From Prevotella sp. UBA1378 (GTDB taxonomy: Bacteria; Bacteroidota; Bacteroidia; Bacteroidales; Bacteroidaceae), in the NCBI GenBank assembly GCA_002305505.1, contig DBRC01000035.1:27046-49925 (forward strand): a stretch of 22,880 nt of DNA. The letters run 5' to 3'. The notes beneath the pieces were generated by a model. It saw only the letters and a list, made by a program, of their open reading frames with translations. It did not search any database and was not told the origin of the DNA. Position 1 is the stretch's first letter; the number at the start of each line of letters is the position of its first letter. This document shows positions 15,890-22,880 of this stretch, piece by piece. A program made the position numbers and the translations under genes.

Positions 15890-15971
15890 TGCGCCTGATA
15901 GGACTCGAACCTACACGACCGGAATCACTAGATCCTAAGTCTAGCGCGTCTACCAATTTCGCCACAAGCGC
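15890..15971 (-). tRNA. tRNA-Leu (anticodon UAG)
   Basis: On the minus strand 82 bases fold as a class II tRNA. The acceptor stem pairs GCGCTTG with CAGGCGC, with discriminator A at 15890. The anticodon stem is CTAGA/TCTAG with loop CTTAGGA, giving anticodon UAG for codon CUA. A long variable arm (TGATTCCGGTCG) precedes the T arm with GGTTCGAGTCC. CCA is not encoded. Confidence 0.95.
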
Positions 15972-15982
15972 ATTTGCGGATG

Positions 15983-16014
15983 CAAAGATACGGTGTTTTT
16001 GCGGATTATCCAAA
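15983..16014 (-). promoter_or_regulatory. Promoter of tRNA-Leu
   Basis: On the minus strand TTTG (16011-16014) and TATCTTTG (15983-15990) are 20 bases apart, an excellent Bacteroidota -33/-7 pair directly before the tRNA. Confidence 0.7.
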
Positions 16015-16027
16015 TTATTTCGGCGGT

Positions 16028-17041
16028 TTATTCGCTCAAAAGTTTCCGGGCAAACTCTATGATGGTGTCCTTGCCCCGCCTGAAATCTTCGTCGGTAATG
16101 TATACTTTATAATCAGGCTCTATGCCAAATTCGGTACTTTGGCGGTCGCGGTCGTACATGGGGCATGCAGAGAAACGCACAGCCCATCCGTTGGGCAGGC
16201 TGCTGGTAAACGGCAGGCCGGCGCCGCCTCCAGTCCTGTCGCCTACCAGCTTTACGCCGGGAAAGGCATGCATGTATTTAGCAAACTCGTTGGCCGCACT
16301 GAACACCTTGCGGTTGGTAAGCACGCATACGCTTTTCTGCCAGCGTAGGTTGCTTGAAGGCTCAAGCCTCTGCTCCACCATGTCCGAGAAATCGTCATGT
16401 CCTTTTCCTGTCTTGTGTTGTATATATCCCACAAGCGTAGACGAATTGGTGAAGCGGGCGGCAAGCTTGTCGGCATAGGTAAGCGTGCCTCCGGTGTTGT
16501 CGCGCACGTCGATGATGAGGCCGCGGCACGCCATGAGATAATTGATTACCTCGTCGATATTGCCGTCACCGATGGCATCCATGAAACTCTCGTAACGCAC
16601 ATAGCCGATATTGTCGTCGAGGATGCGGTATGTTAACCCTGATGCTATTTTGTAGTCGGTACCCAGGTAGCGCCGCTGCAAGGTATCGCTGTAGTTGCTG
16701 GGATAATCTTCGAACCAGCTCCAATAGCGGGCGAAATCGGCCGATGCCGAAAGGTTCACGTGCCCGTCGCGCAGTTCGCCGAGCATGTCGCTGAGCACTT
16801 CGAAGAGCTGTTCGCTGTTCATCCCGTCGTTTATGCGCACCTTATATTTCCCGTATACAGCATTCCAGTCGAGCCCGTATTCGTTTTGCTTATAATTGAA
16901 GAAGCAGTAATGCTCGTCGATGATTTTCCACAGCGCCTCAAAGTTGCCCGTGGGGGTATTGTCGAACTCCTCCTCGTCGATGCAGCCGGTCATGGTGAAC
17001 AGCATGCTCAGGCAGAGAAACAGGGGGATAAATCTTCTCAT
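16028..17041 (-). CDS. S41-family peptidase lipoprotein (tricorn/C-terminal-processing type)
   Basis: This 337-residue protein has a lipoprotein signal with C20 in FTMTGC, followed by IDEEEF, an acidic stretch like Bacteroidota surface-export signals. Residues about 35-130 are an N-terminal helical part containing RDGHV (H94). Residues about 140-315 are the S41 core with GLIIDVRDNTGG (174-185), FSAANEF (S248) and FGIEPDY (E308). The H in DGH, the S and the E fit the tricorn-like S41B catalytic pattern rather than the Ser-Lys dyad of CtpA. No PDZ domain is evident. It probably degrades peptides at the cell envelope. The start overlaps the stop of the DUF3316 gene in ATGA, so the two are translationally coupled. 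Confidence 0.85.
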   Translation of the reverse strand: MRRFIPLFLCLSMLFTMTGCIDEEEFDNTPTGNFEALWKIIDEHYCFFNYKQNEYGLDWNAVYGKYKVRINDGMNSEQLFEVLSDMLGELRDGHVNLSASADFARYWSWFEDYPSNYSDTLQRRYLGTDYKIASGLTYRILDDNIGYVRYESFMDAIGDGNIDEVINYLMACRGLIIDVRDNTGGTLTYADKLAARFTNSSTLVGYIQHKTGKGHDDFSDMVEQRLEPSSNLRWQKSVCVLTNRKVFSAANEFAKYMHAFPGVKLVGDRTGGGAGLPFTSSLPNGWAVRFSACPMYDRDRQSTEFGIEPDYKVYITDEDFRRGKDTIIEFARKLLSE

Positions 17042-17853
17042 GGGCGGTAGTTGATAAGTTGGAAACGGCGCACGATGCCCAGCATCAGGCGGTGGGTGTA
17101 GACGTGCGACTTGAGTTGGTTGACATCAGCTTGCTGGTAATCGCCCAAGTAGCCGATGCGCAGCGTAGAAGTACGGCCGATGTTAAGGTCGAACATCAGC
17201 TGCTGGCGGAAGCACGGGGCGCTGATAAAGGTGACAGGCACGATATTGCGGTCGTAATCGCCGCGCTGGAATATCTCGTAATACGACTGCCCGTAGTTGG
17301 GGCAGAACATCAGTCCTGCGAGCGGCACCTCCAGCTCGTAGCGCACAGCTGCCTGCCTGCCTGCCACCCTGAACCGGTAGGTGGCGGCTCCCGACGGCAT
17401 GAGGTTGACGTGCAGCCGTGCCTGTGCGGGATTGTTGCCGTTGCTGGTGTTGTAGATGAATCCCAGGTTGGCATCGGCCATTCCCCCGGCTTGCAGCTTC
17501 AACCGCCCGCCGAGCAGGCTCCAGCTGTAGTATTTACCCCAGAAGAAGTTATAAGAGCCTTCCAGTTCTGTTTGCGAATCGGTACGGTCGTGTACTCTTG
17601 AGAAGTTGGCCTGGTGCTGCATTACGGTGCTCCATCTCCTGCCCGGGCGCTGCCGCTCGATAGTGGCAAGGAATGTCGCCCCCGCTCCGCTGAAGTGTTC
17701 TTGCGACAAGTAGGTGTCAAGGATGCGCGTAGGCCCGAACCCCAGCATATAGCAGGTTGTTGAGATACGCCCCGCCATGGTGCTGTCCGCGCTTTGTGCC
17801 GCTGCCGTTGCAGCCGTGAGCAGCAACAGGGATACGATTTTATAAGTCTTCAT
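17038..17853 (-). CDS. DUF3316-family exported protein, probably an outer-membrane beta-barrel
   Basis: This 271-residue protein has a signal peptide (about 1-19, ending AAAQ) and then a region typical of the DUF3316 family (STTCYMLGFGPTRILDTYLSQEHFSG near residues 31-56). The rest is made of alternating hydrophobic and polar strands and ends in the aromatic-containing RRFQLINYRP, consistent with an outer-membrane barrel. Function is unknown. The gene start overlaps the 3' end of the topoisomerase gene by 14 bases and its stop overlaps the S41 start by 4, so it sits in the middle of a tightly packed operon. Confidence 0.7.
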   Translation of the reverse strand: MKTYKIVSLLLLTAATAAAQSADSTMAGRISTTCYMLGFGPTRILDTYLSQEHFSGAGATFLATIERQRPGRRWSTVMQHQANFSRVHDRTDSQTELEGSYNFFWGKYYSWSLLGGRLKLQAGGMADANLGFIYNTSNGNNPAQARLHVNLMPSGAATYRFRVAGRQAAVRYELEVPLAGLMFCPNYGQSYYEIFQRGDYDRNIVPVTFISAPCFRQQLMFDLNIGRTSTLRIGYLGDYQQADVNQLKSHVYTHRLMLGIVRRFQLINYRP

Positions 17854-20590
17854 CTGAAAATAAGCTTAACTGACCGGTCATTTCGTCGATTACCTGTTGT
17901 TGGCTCTTGCCTGCGTCGGGGTCGAGGTTCTCTTCCGGTGCTTCGTCTTCTGCCTCCTCTTCATCCTCTTTTTCCACCTCCGGCCAGCGCAGGGGTTCCA
18001 GTTCGACGATGCTCTCGATTTGGAACACAGACAAGCGTTTGCCTTTGGCCTTGTATCCTTTTACGGCGACAAACTGCTCGAGGTCGATTTCCTCCGCCGG
18101 CCTGGATACGCTGTTTCCGCCATAGGTTATTTTTATGCGCGGATAGACTTGGTCGGTGAGCAACACGAACTGCGAGTCGGGATTTTCGCCCATGAAGCTC
18201 TGCTTGCGTTTGGTGGCTTCCAACAGGAAGCGCTTGGCGTAAGGGAATCCGGAATTGTCGGCATCGAAAAGCACGGCGCTCCACACCTTGCCGGCATCGT
18301 ATTTCTCGATGACCTTGATGTCGTCCTCGTAATGGTTGTTGACGTCGAAGTTGGTCAGGTAATATTCGTTGTTCCCCAGCACCACGAGTATCTGGTCGCC
18401 GTCGTAGAACTCTCCCAGCAACCGCCCGTGTTCGTCGTAGTTGATGCGTTTCACGTCGGGGTCGAACCACACTTTCCGTCCGCCGAGCGTAGAGTGCCCG
18501 TGGCTCTTCAGGCCGATACGGTGTACGGGTTTCTTCGTGATGAGATATCCCTTGGCGTTGCGCCCTTTGATGAGGAACTTTGCAAAGTCGCGCTCCAGGA
18601 AGATGCTGCTTTTCCGTGTGGTCTGCGTGCTGGCTTCGAGCGTAATCTTGATTACCTCGGCCTCGCCGTTGGGATTGGCCGAGAAGTACAGTATCCTCGA
18701 CCCCGGCGTGCCCATCGTGACGTCGTATTCGCGGTCGCGCATGCAACTGGTGATATTAAACCGCTTGGCATAGTAAGGGCCTTTCTTTCCGTCACAGTAC
18801 ACCACGTTGTAGATGGTGCGCTTGTCGTTCTTCTTGAACACCTGTATATGCTGTATGTTCTTCCCGACGAAGATTTTATCGGCCACCTTGAGAATCTTGT
18901 ATTTCCCGTCCTTATAGAAGATGATGATGTCGTCGATGTCGGAACAGTTGCACACGAACTCATCCTTTTTAAGCGACGTGCCGATGAATCCTTCGCTGCG
19001 GTTGATGTACAGTTTCTGGTTAGCTTCCACAACGGTAGCGGCCTCGATGGTATCGAAACTGCGTATCTCCGTCATGCGCGGATGCTCCCGTCCGTACTTG
19101 TCTTTAAGGAACTGGAACCAGTCGGCAGTCACCTCAATCAAGTTGGCCAGCTGGCGGTCGATTTCTTCGATTTCGGCCTTGATGCGCGCCATCAGTTCCT
19201 CGGCCTTTTCCTTGTTAAACTTCAGTATGCGCTGCATTTTTATTTCGAGCAGCTTCAGGATGTCCTCTTTCGTTACCTCGCGTACCATTTGGGGGTAGTA
19301 AGGTGTCAGCCGGTTGTCGATATGCTCGCATACGGCATCCACGTCGGGTGCCTGTTCAAACTTCTTGTCTTTGTAGATACGCTCCTCGATGAAGATGCGC
19401 TCCAGCGAGCAGAAGTGGTATTGCTCAAGCAGTTCGCCCTTGCGTATCTCCAACTCTTGGCGGATGAGCTCCTTGGTGCGGTCTACGGAACTGCGCAGCA
19501 CGTCGCTGACGGTAAGGAACTTCGGTTTATTTTCCTCAATGACACAGCAGTTGGGCGAGATGTTTATTTCGCAGTCGGAGAAGGCATAGAGCGCGTCTAA
19601 CGTCTTGTCGCTGCTGATGCCCGGCGCCAGATGCACGAGAATTTCCACTTGCGCAGCCGTATTGTCGTCTACCTTCCGGGCTTTTATCTTCCCCTTTTCG
19701 ATAGCTTTCAGTATCGAGTCGATGAGCGTCGATGTTGTTTTCCCGAACGGTATTTCGCGTATGACCAGCGTCTTGTTGTCGAGTTTTTCGATTTTGGCGC
19801 GCACCTTCAGCCCGCCACCCCGCTGCCCGTCGTTGTATTTCGATACGTCGATGGAACCGCCCGTAGGGAAGTCGGGATAGAGCTGGAACTCCCGCCCGTG
19901 CAAGTAGCTGATGGCAGCGTCGCAGATTTCGCAGAAGTTATGGGGCAGGATTTTCGACGCGAGCCCCACGGCGATGCCCTCGGCTCCCTGTGCCAGCAGC
20001 AGCGGGTATTTCACCGGCAGGGCTATCGGCTCCTTGTTGCGCCCGTCGTACGAAAGCTGCCATTCCGTTGTCTTGGGGTTGAACACTGCGTCGTGGGCAA
20101 ACTTAGACAGCCGTGCCTCGATGTACCGCGGTGCGGCGGCACGGTCGCCTGTCAGGATGTTACCCCAGTTGCCCTGGCATTCCACGAGCAGGTCTTTCTG
20201 TCCCAGCTGCACCAGCGCATCGCCGATGGAAGCGTCGCCATGAGGATGGAACTGCATGGTATGCCCCACGATATTGGCTACCTTGTTGAATCTGCCGTCG
20301 TCCATCCTTCTCATTGAGTGCAGGATACGCCGCTGCACCGGTTTCAGCCCGTCCTCGATGTTCGGCACAGCCCGTTCGAGGATGACGTAAGAGGCGTAAT
20401 CGAGGAACCAGTTCTGGTACATGCCGCTAAGGTGGTGTACAGCCGAAGCATCGAAGCGGCTGGCGGGTTTATAGTCGGAATGCCCTTCCATTCCTTCCTG
20501 TTCCGCATCTTGTTCTTGATTCTGTTCTTGCTCTTGTTCCTGTCCCGTTTCCTGTTCCTGTATTTCGTCGTCTTTTCTTTCGTCGCTCAT
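17840..20590 (-). CDS. parC: DNA topoisomerase IV subunit A (ParC/GyrA family)
   Basis: This 916-residue type IIA topoisomerase subunit cuts and rejoins DNA to unlink daughter chromosomes. The breakage-rejoining domain starts near residue 50 (SGMYQNWFLDYASYVILERA). The active tyrosine is Y156 in APRYIEARL. Later residues form the coiled coil and the C-terminal beta-pinwheel. I favour topoisomerase IV over gyrase A from overall resemblance to Bacteroidota ParC, but the partner gene is not in the window. The N-terminal 36 residues are a Gln/Glu repeat (QEQETGQEQEQEQNQEQ) encoded by an imperfect six-base repeat. The C-terminal end is highly acidic. The quinolone-region position equal to E. coli ParC S80 is A120 here, and the E84 position is D124. 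It heads an operon with the DUF3316 and S41 genes. Confidence 0.85.
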   Translation of the reverse strand: MSDERKDDEIQEQETGQEQEQEQNQEQDAEQEGMEGHSDYKPASRFDASAVHHLSGMYQNWFLDYASYVILERAVPNIEDGLKPVQRRILHSMRRMDDGRFNKVANIVGHTMQFHPHGDASIGDALVQLGQKDLLVECQGNWGNILTGDRAAAPRYIEARLSKFAHDAVFNPKTTEWQLSYDGRNKEPIALPVKYPLLLAQGAEGIAVGLASKILPHNFCEICDAAISYLHGREFQLYPDFPTGGSIDVSKYNDGQRGGGLKVRAKIEKLDNKTLVIREIPFGKTTSTLIDSILKAIEKGKIKARKVDDNTAAQVEILVHLAPGISSDKTLDALYAFSDCEINISPNCCVIEENKPKFLTVSDVLRSSVDRTKELIRQELEIRKGELLEQYHFCSLERIFIEERIYKDKKFEQAPDVDAVCEHIDNRLTPYYPQMVREVTKEDILKLLEIKMQRILKFNKEKAEELMARIKAEIEEIDRQLANLIEVTADWFQFLKDKYGREHPRMTEIRSFDTIEAATVVEANQKLYINRSEGFIGTSLKKDEFVCNCSDIDDIIIFYKDGKYKILKVADKIFVGKNIQHIQVFKKNDKRTIYNVVYCDGKKGPYYAKRFNITSCMRDREYDVTMGTPGSRILYFSANPNGEAEVIKITLEASTQTTRKSSIFLERDFAKFLIKGRNAKGYLITKKPVHRIGLKSHGHSTLGGRKVWFDPDVKRINYDEHGRLLGEFYDGDQILVVLGNNEYYLTNFDVNNHYEDDIKVIEKYDAGKVWSAVLFDADNSGFPYAKRFLLEATKRKQSFMGENPDSQFVLLTDQVYPRIKITYGGNSVSRPAEEIDLEQFVAVKGYKAKGKRLSVFQIESIVELEPLRWPEVEKEDEEEAEDEAPEENLDPDAGKSQQQVIDEMTGQLSLFSDEDL

Positions 20591-20612
20591 AATCTGTTAT
20601 TCTATTTTAACG

Positions 20613-20620
20613 CAAAAATA
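20613..20620 (-). promoter_or_regulatory. -7 promoter box before parC
   Basis: On the minus strand TATTTTTG matches TAnnTTTG, 22 bases before the parC start. No clear -33 box is visible. The box lies in the 90-base region shared with the divergent glyS promoter. Confidence 0.5.
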
Positions 20621-20643
20621 CGAAGAAAAAACGAAAAATATGC

Positions 20644-20651
20644 TACCTTTG
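20644..20651 (+). promoter_or_regulatory. -7 promoter box before glyS
   Basis: TACCTTTG matches TAnnTTTG, 29 bases before the chosen glyS ATG. It lies 23 bases from the divergent parC box, so the two transcripts may influence each other. Confidence 0.55.
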
Positions 20652-20680
20652 CAGTCAAATTTCGAAATTTTATAATTATT

Positions 20681-22222
20681 ATGGCACAAGAAGATGTATT
20701 CAAGAAGATAATCAGCCATTGCAAGGAGTATGGCTTTGTCTTCCCGAGCAGTGAGATTTACGATGGGCTTGCAGCCGTTTACGACTATGCCCAGAACGGT
20801 GTAGAGCTGAAAAATAATATTAAACAATATTGGTGGAAGTCGATGGTGTTGCTGCACGAAAACATCGTGGGCATCGATTCGGCCATCTTCATGCACCCCA
20901 CCATCTGGAAAGCATCGGGCCATGTGGATGCTTTCAACGACCCCTTGATTGATAACCGCGACTCGAAAAAGCGCTACCGCGCCGATGTGCTGATAGAAGA
21001 CCAAATAGCCCGATATGATGAAAAAATCAGCAAGGAAGTGGAAAAGGCCCGCAAGCGTTTCGGCGACTCGTTTGATGAGGCGAAATACATGGAGACCAGC
21101 GAGCGCGTAAAGGAAACCAAGGCCAAGCGCGATGCGCTGCATGGGCGTTACGCCGAGGCCATGCAGGGCCCCAACCTCGAGATGCTGAAGCAGATCATCA
21201 TCGACGAGGAAATCGTAGACCCCATCAGCGGTACGAAAAACTGGACCGACGTGCGCCAGTTCAACCTGATGTTCTCCACCGAGATGGGAGCCAGCGCAGA
21301 TGCCGCAATGAAGGTATACCTGCGCCCGGAGACGGCCCAGGGCATCTTCGTGAATTACCTGAACGTGCAGAAAACCGGCCGCATGAAGATTCCGTTCGGA
21401 ATAGCGCAGATAGGCAAGGCTTTCCGTAACGAGATTGTTGCCCGCCAGTTCATCTTCCGCATGCGCGAGTTCGAGCAGATGGAGATGCAGTTCTTCGTGA
21501 AGCCGGGCACGGAGCTTGATTGGTTCCCCAAGTGGAAGCAGATGCGTATGGCATGGCATCAGGCACTGGGATTCGGCGCGGAAAACTACCGTTTCCACGA
21601 CCACGACAAGTTGGCCCATTACGCCAACGCCGCTACCGATATCGAGTTCAAGATGCCGTTCGGGTTTAAGGAAGTGGAAGGTATCCACAGCCGTACAGAC
21701 TTCGACTTGTCGCAGCACGAGAAGTATTCAGGCAGGAACATCAAGTACTTCGACCCGCAGACCAACGAGAATTACGTGCCTTACGTCATCGAAACATCCA
21801 TCGGCGTCGACCGTATGTTCCTGTCCATCATGTGCCATGCTTACGAGGAGGAGAAGCTGGAGAGCGGCGAAACGCGCGTGGTACTGAAACTGCCCGCAGC
21901 CTTGGCACCCGTCAAGCTTGCCGTGATGCCGCTGGTAAAGAAGGACGGGCTGCCCGAAAAGGCCCGCGAAATCATCAACGACCTGAAGTTCCACTTCAAC
22001 TGCCAGTACGACGAGAAGGATTCTATCGGCAAGCGTTACCGCCGTCAGGATGCTATCGGTACGCCTTACTGCGTGACGGTAGACCATGAAACGCTGACCG
22101 ACGGGAAAGTAACCCTGCGTTTCCGTGATACGATGGAGCAGGAGAGAGTAAACATTGCAGACCTCGCAGGCATTATCGAGGACAAGGTAAGCATTGCCAG
22201 TCTGCTGAAAAAACTGCAGTAA
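20681..22222 (+). CDS. glyS: Glycyl-tRNA synthetase, single-chain (alpha2) type
   Basis: This 513-residue class II enzyme charges tRNA-Gly with glycine in the cytoplasm. The N-terminal part (MAQEDVFKKIISHCKEYGFVF) and the catalytic core are typical of the eukaryote/archaea-like single-chain type rather than the two-gene alpha-beta type. RPETAQGIFVNY is at 215-226, motif 2 GKAFRNE...FRMREFEQME at 245-268 and motif 3 ETSIGVDRMF at 371-380. The C-terminal region (about 410-510) is the anticodon-binding domain. The start is ATG 20681. The open frame extends further upstream, but that stretch overlaps parC and carries the promoter box. The stop TAA is followed immediately by the ATG of the FKBP gene. 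Confidence 0.95.
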   Translation: MAQEDVFKKIISHCKEYGFVFPSSEIYDGLAAVYDYAQNGVELKNNIKQYWWKSMVLLHENIVGIDSAIFMHPTIWKASGHVDAFNDPLIDNRDSKKRYRADVLIEDQIARYDEKISKEVEKARKRFGDSFDEAKYMETSERVKETKAKRDALHGRYAEAMQGPNLEMLKQIIIDEEIVDPISGTKNWTDVRQFNLMFSTEMGASADAAMKVYLRPETAQGIFVNYLNVQKTGRMKIPFGIAQIGKAFRNEIVARQFIFRMREFEQMEMQFFVKPGTELDWFPKWKQMRMAWHQALGFGAENYRFHDHDKLAHYANAATDIEFKMPFGFKEVEGIHSRTDFDLSQHEKYSGRNIKYFDPQTNENYVPYVIETSIGVDRMFLSIMCHAYEEEKLESGETRVVLKLPAALAPVKLAVMPLVKKDGLPEKAREIINDLKFHFNCQYDEKDSIGKRYRRQDAIGTPYCVTVDHETLTDGKVTLRFRDTMEQERVNIADLAGIIEDKVSIASLLKKLQ

Positions 22223-22813
22223 ATGAAAAAGTCGAAGTTAACACTTCTGGCACTGGCCCTGATTCCTGCATTGGGACTCGTGTCGTGCAAGGAAGAAGAC
22301 AACACCGTTGAAGAATATCCCAATTGGCAATCGGTAAACGACAGTTTCGTACAGTCGCTGGCTACCGACTCGCTGAAGAAAGAGGGATGGGCGCGATACA
22401 AGAGTTGGTCGATGAGTGCTGATACCGAAGGCAGCGTGGCCGACTATGTTTACGTGAAGAAGCTGGAAAGCGGCGCCGGCACGGCCAGTCCCGTATATAC
22501 CGATACAGTGTCGGTGGTTTACCAAGGCCGTTTGTTGCCTTCAGTATCCTATCCGTCCGGATACGTCTTCGACCAGTCGTATTCCGGCACCTACGATCCC
22601 GACACCAGCTCTCCTTCCGAGTTCAGCGTCAGCGGTTTGGTAGACGGCTTCTCCACGGCCTTGCAAAACATGCATGTGGGCGACCGCTGGTTGGTTTACA
22701 TTCCTTACCAGCTGGGCTATGGAGCAACTGAAAAAACTTCAATCCCGGCTTACAGCACCTTAATCTTCGAAATCACACTGGTCGATTTCTGGAGAGCGAA
22801 GAAAGCGGAATGA
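22223..22813 (+). CDS. FKBP-type peptidyl-prolyl isomerase lipoprotein
   Basis: This 196-residue protein has a lipoprotein signal with C22 in LVSCKEED. The KEE after the cysteine is the classic Bacteroidota surface lipoprotein signal, so it is probably displayed on the cell surface. The FKBP domain lies at about 92-190. Pocket positions seen in human FKBP12 are partly kept: F116-D117 in YVFDQS, Y166 in GYGAT and F182 in LIFEI. The tryptophan at the pocket floor is replaced by F143 (LVDGFSTAL). The N-terminal part (25-90) resembles the dimerising region of longer FKBP proteins. The ATG directly follows the glyS stop, so it is likely expressed from the glyS promoter by coupled translation. Confidence 0.88.
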   Translation: MKKSKLTLLALALIPALGLVSCKEEDNTVEEYPNWQSVNDSFVQSLATDSLKKEGWARYKSWSMSADTEGSVADYVYVKKLESGAGTASPVYTDTVSVVYQGRLLPSVSYPSGYVFDQSYSGTYDPDTSSPSEFSVSGLVDGFSTALQNMHVGDRWLVYIPYQLGYGATEKTSIPAYSTLIFEITLVDFWRAKKAE

Positions 22814-22819
22814 TGTTTT

Positions 22820-22838
22820 ACCTGACTTCGGGATAAGG
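22820..22838 (-). repeat. Dispersed 19-bp motif, copy 3, inverted
   Basis: On the minus strand it reads CCTTATCCCGAAGTCAGGT. It begins seven bases after the FKBP stop codon. The remaining bases to the end of the window hold nothing else I recognise apart from a short GGATAA/TTATCC inverted repeat (22831-22853). Confidence 0.6.
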
Positions 22839-22880
22839 ATATCGCGTTTATCCGGACGGCGGTGCCCCTTTGCGCTGCGG

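Noticed and set aside
15240..15890. CRISPR array or insertion sequence in the longest gap
   Set aside because: No regularly spaced repeats, terminal inverted repeats or transposase fragments are visible.
17897..19600. 567-codon frame on the + strand
   Set aside because: It lies fully antisense to parC, which has clear conserved motifs; the frame is a by-product of GC-biased codons.
20318..20680. Upstream extension of the glyS frame
   Set aside because: The extra residues overlap parC and cover the glyS promoter box; the conserved synthetase begins at 20681.

Overview
The window looks like a chromosomal segment of a Bacteroidales gut or rumen bacterium, most likely a Prevotellaceae member. 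The reasons are the TAnnTTTG-type promoter boxes upstream of most genes, lipoprotein signals with acidic or Lys-acidic residues just after the cysteine, a single-chain glycyl-tRNA synthetase, and a secreted GH10 xylanase fused to a CE1 esterase of the kind known from Prevotella (Xylanibacter) ruminicola. The short C-terminal tail of the form YNLxGxRV...GxYIxxGxKxxK on two secreted proteins also fits. The genus is inferred, not proven.

Region 1 (1-10045) is a plant cell-wall degradation cluster. On the + strand lie a GH10-CE1 xylanase/esterase, a double GH43-CBM6 enzyme whose start overlaps the previous stop, and a multidomain GH5. A convergent GH28 pectinase and a divergent lipoprotein GH5 (GH5_4-like) follow. 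Together they could cut xylan backbones, remove side chains and esters, and attack beta-glucan/xyloglucan and pectin. No SusC/SusD pair or regulator is inside the window.

Region 2 (10068-13692) holds a two-gene - strand operon of an ABC/AAA-type ATPase and a DUF4435 (TOPRIM-like) protein, whose pairing resembles the PARIS anti-phage system. A divergent EamA permease and a MerR-type regulator follow. A perfect 42-bp palindrome spans the end of the permease gene, and part of it recurs at the stop codon of the GH5_4-like gene.

Region 3 (13693-15971) holds a secreted protein of unknown function with a mosaic composition, a 61-residue small protein, a strong terminator, an AT-rich stretch of about 600 bases with a promoter box and terminator hairpins (candidate RNA gene), and tRNA-Leu(UAG).

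Region 4 (16028-22813) is housekeeping. A - strand operon holds topoisomerase IV subunit A (parC type), a DUF3316 protein and an S41 peptidase lipoprotein, all overlapping. Divergently lies glyS followed with no gap by an FKBP-type isomerase lipoprotein. A 19-bp motif (CCTTATCCCGAAnnCAGGT) occurs at the first base of the window, beside the tRNA, and inverted after the FKBP gene. The most promising signals are the PARIS-like pair, the dispersed 19-bp motif, the palindromic stop-codon repeat, the small protein and the candidate RNA. I found no insertion sequence, prophage or CRISPR array.
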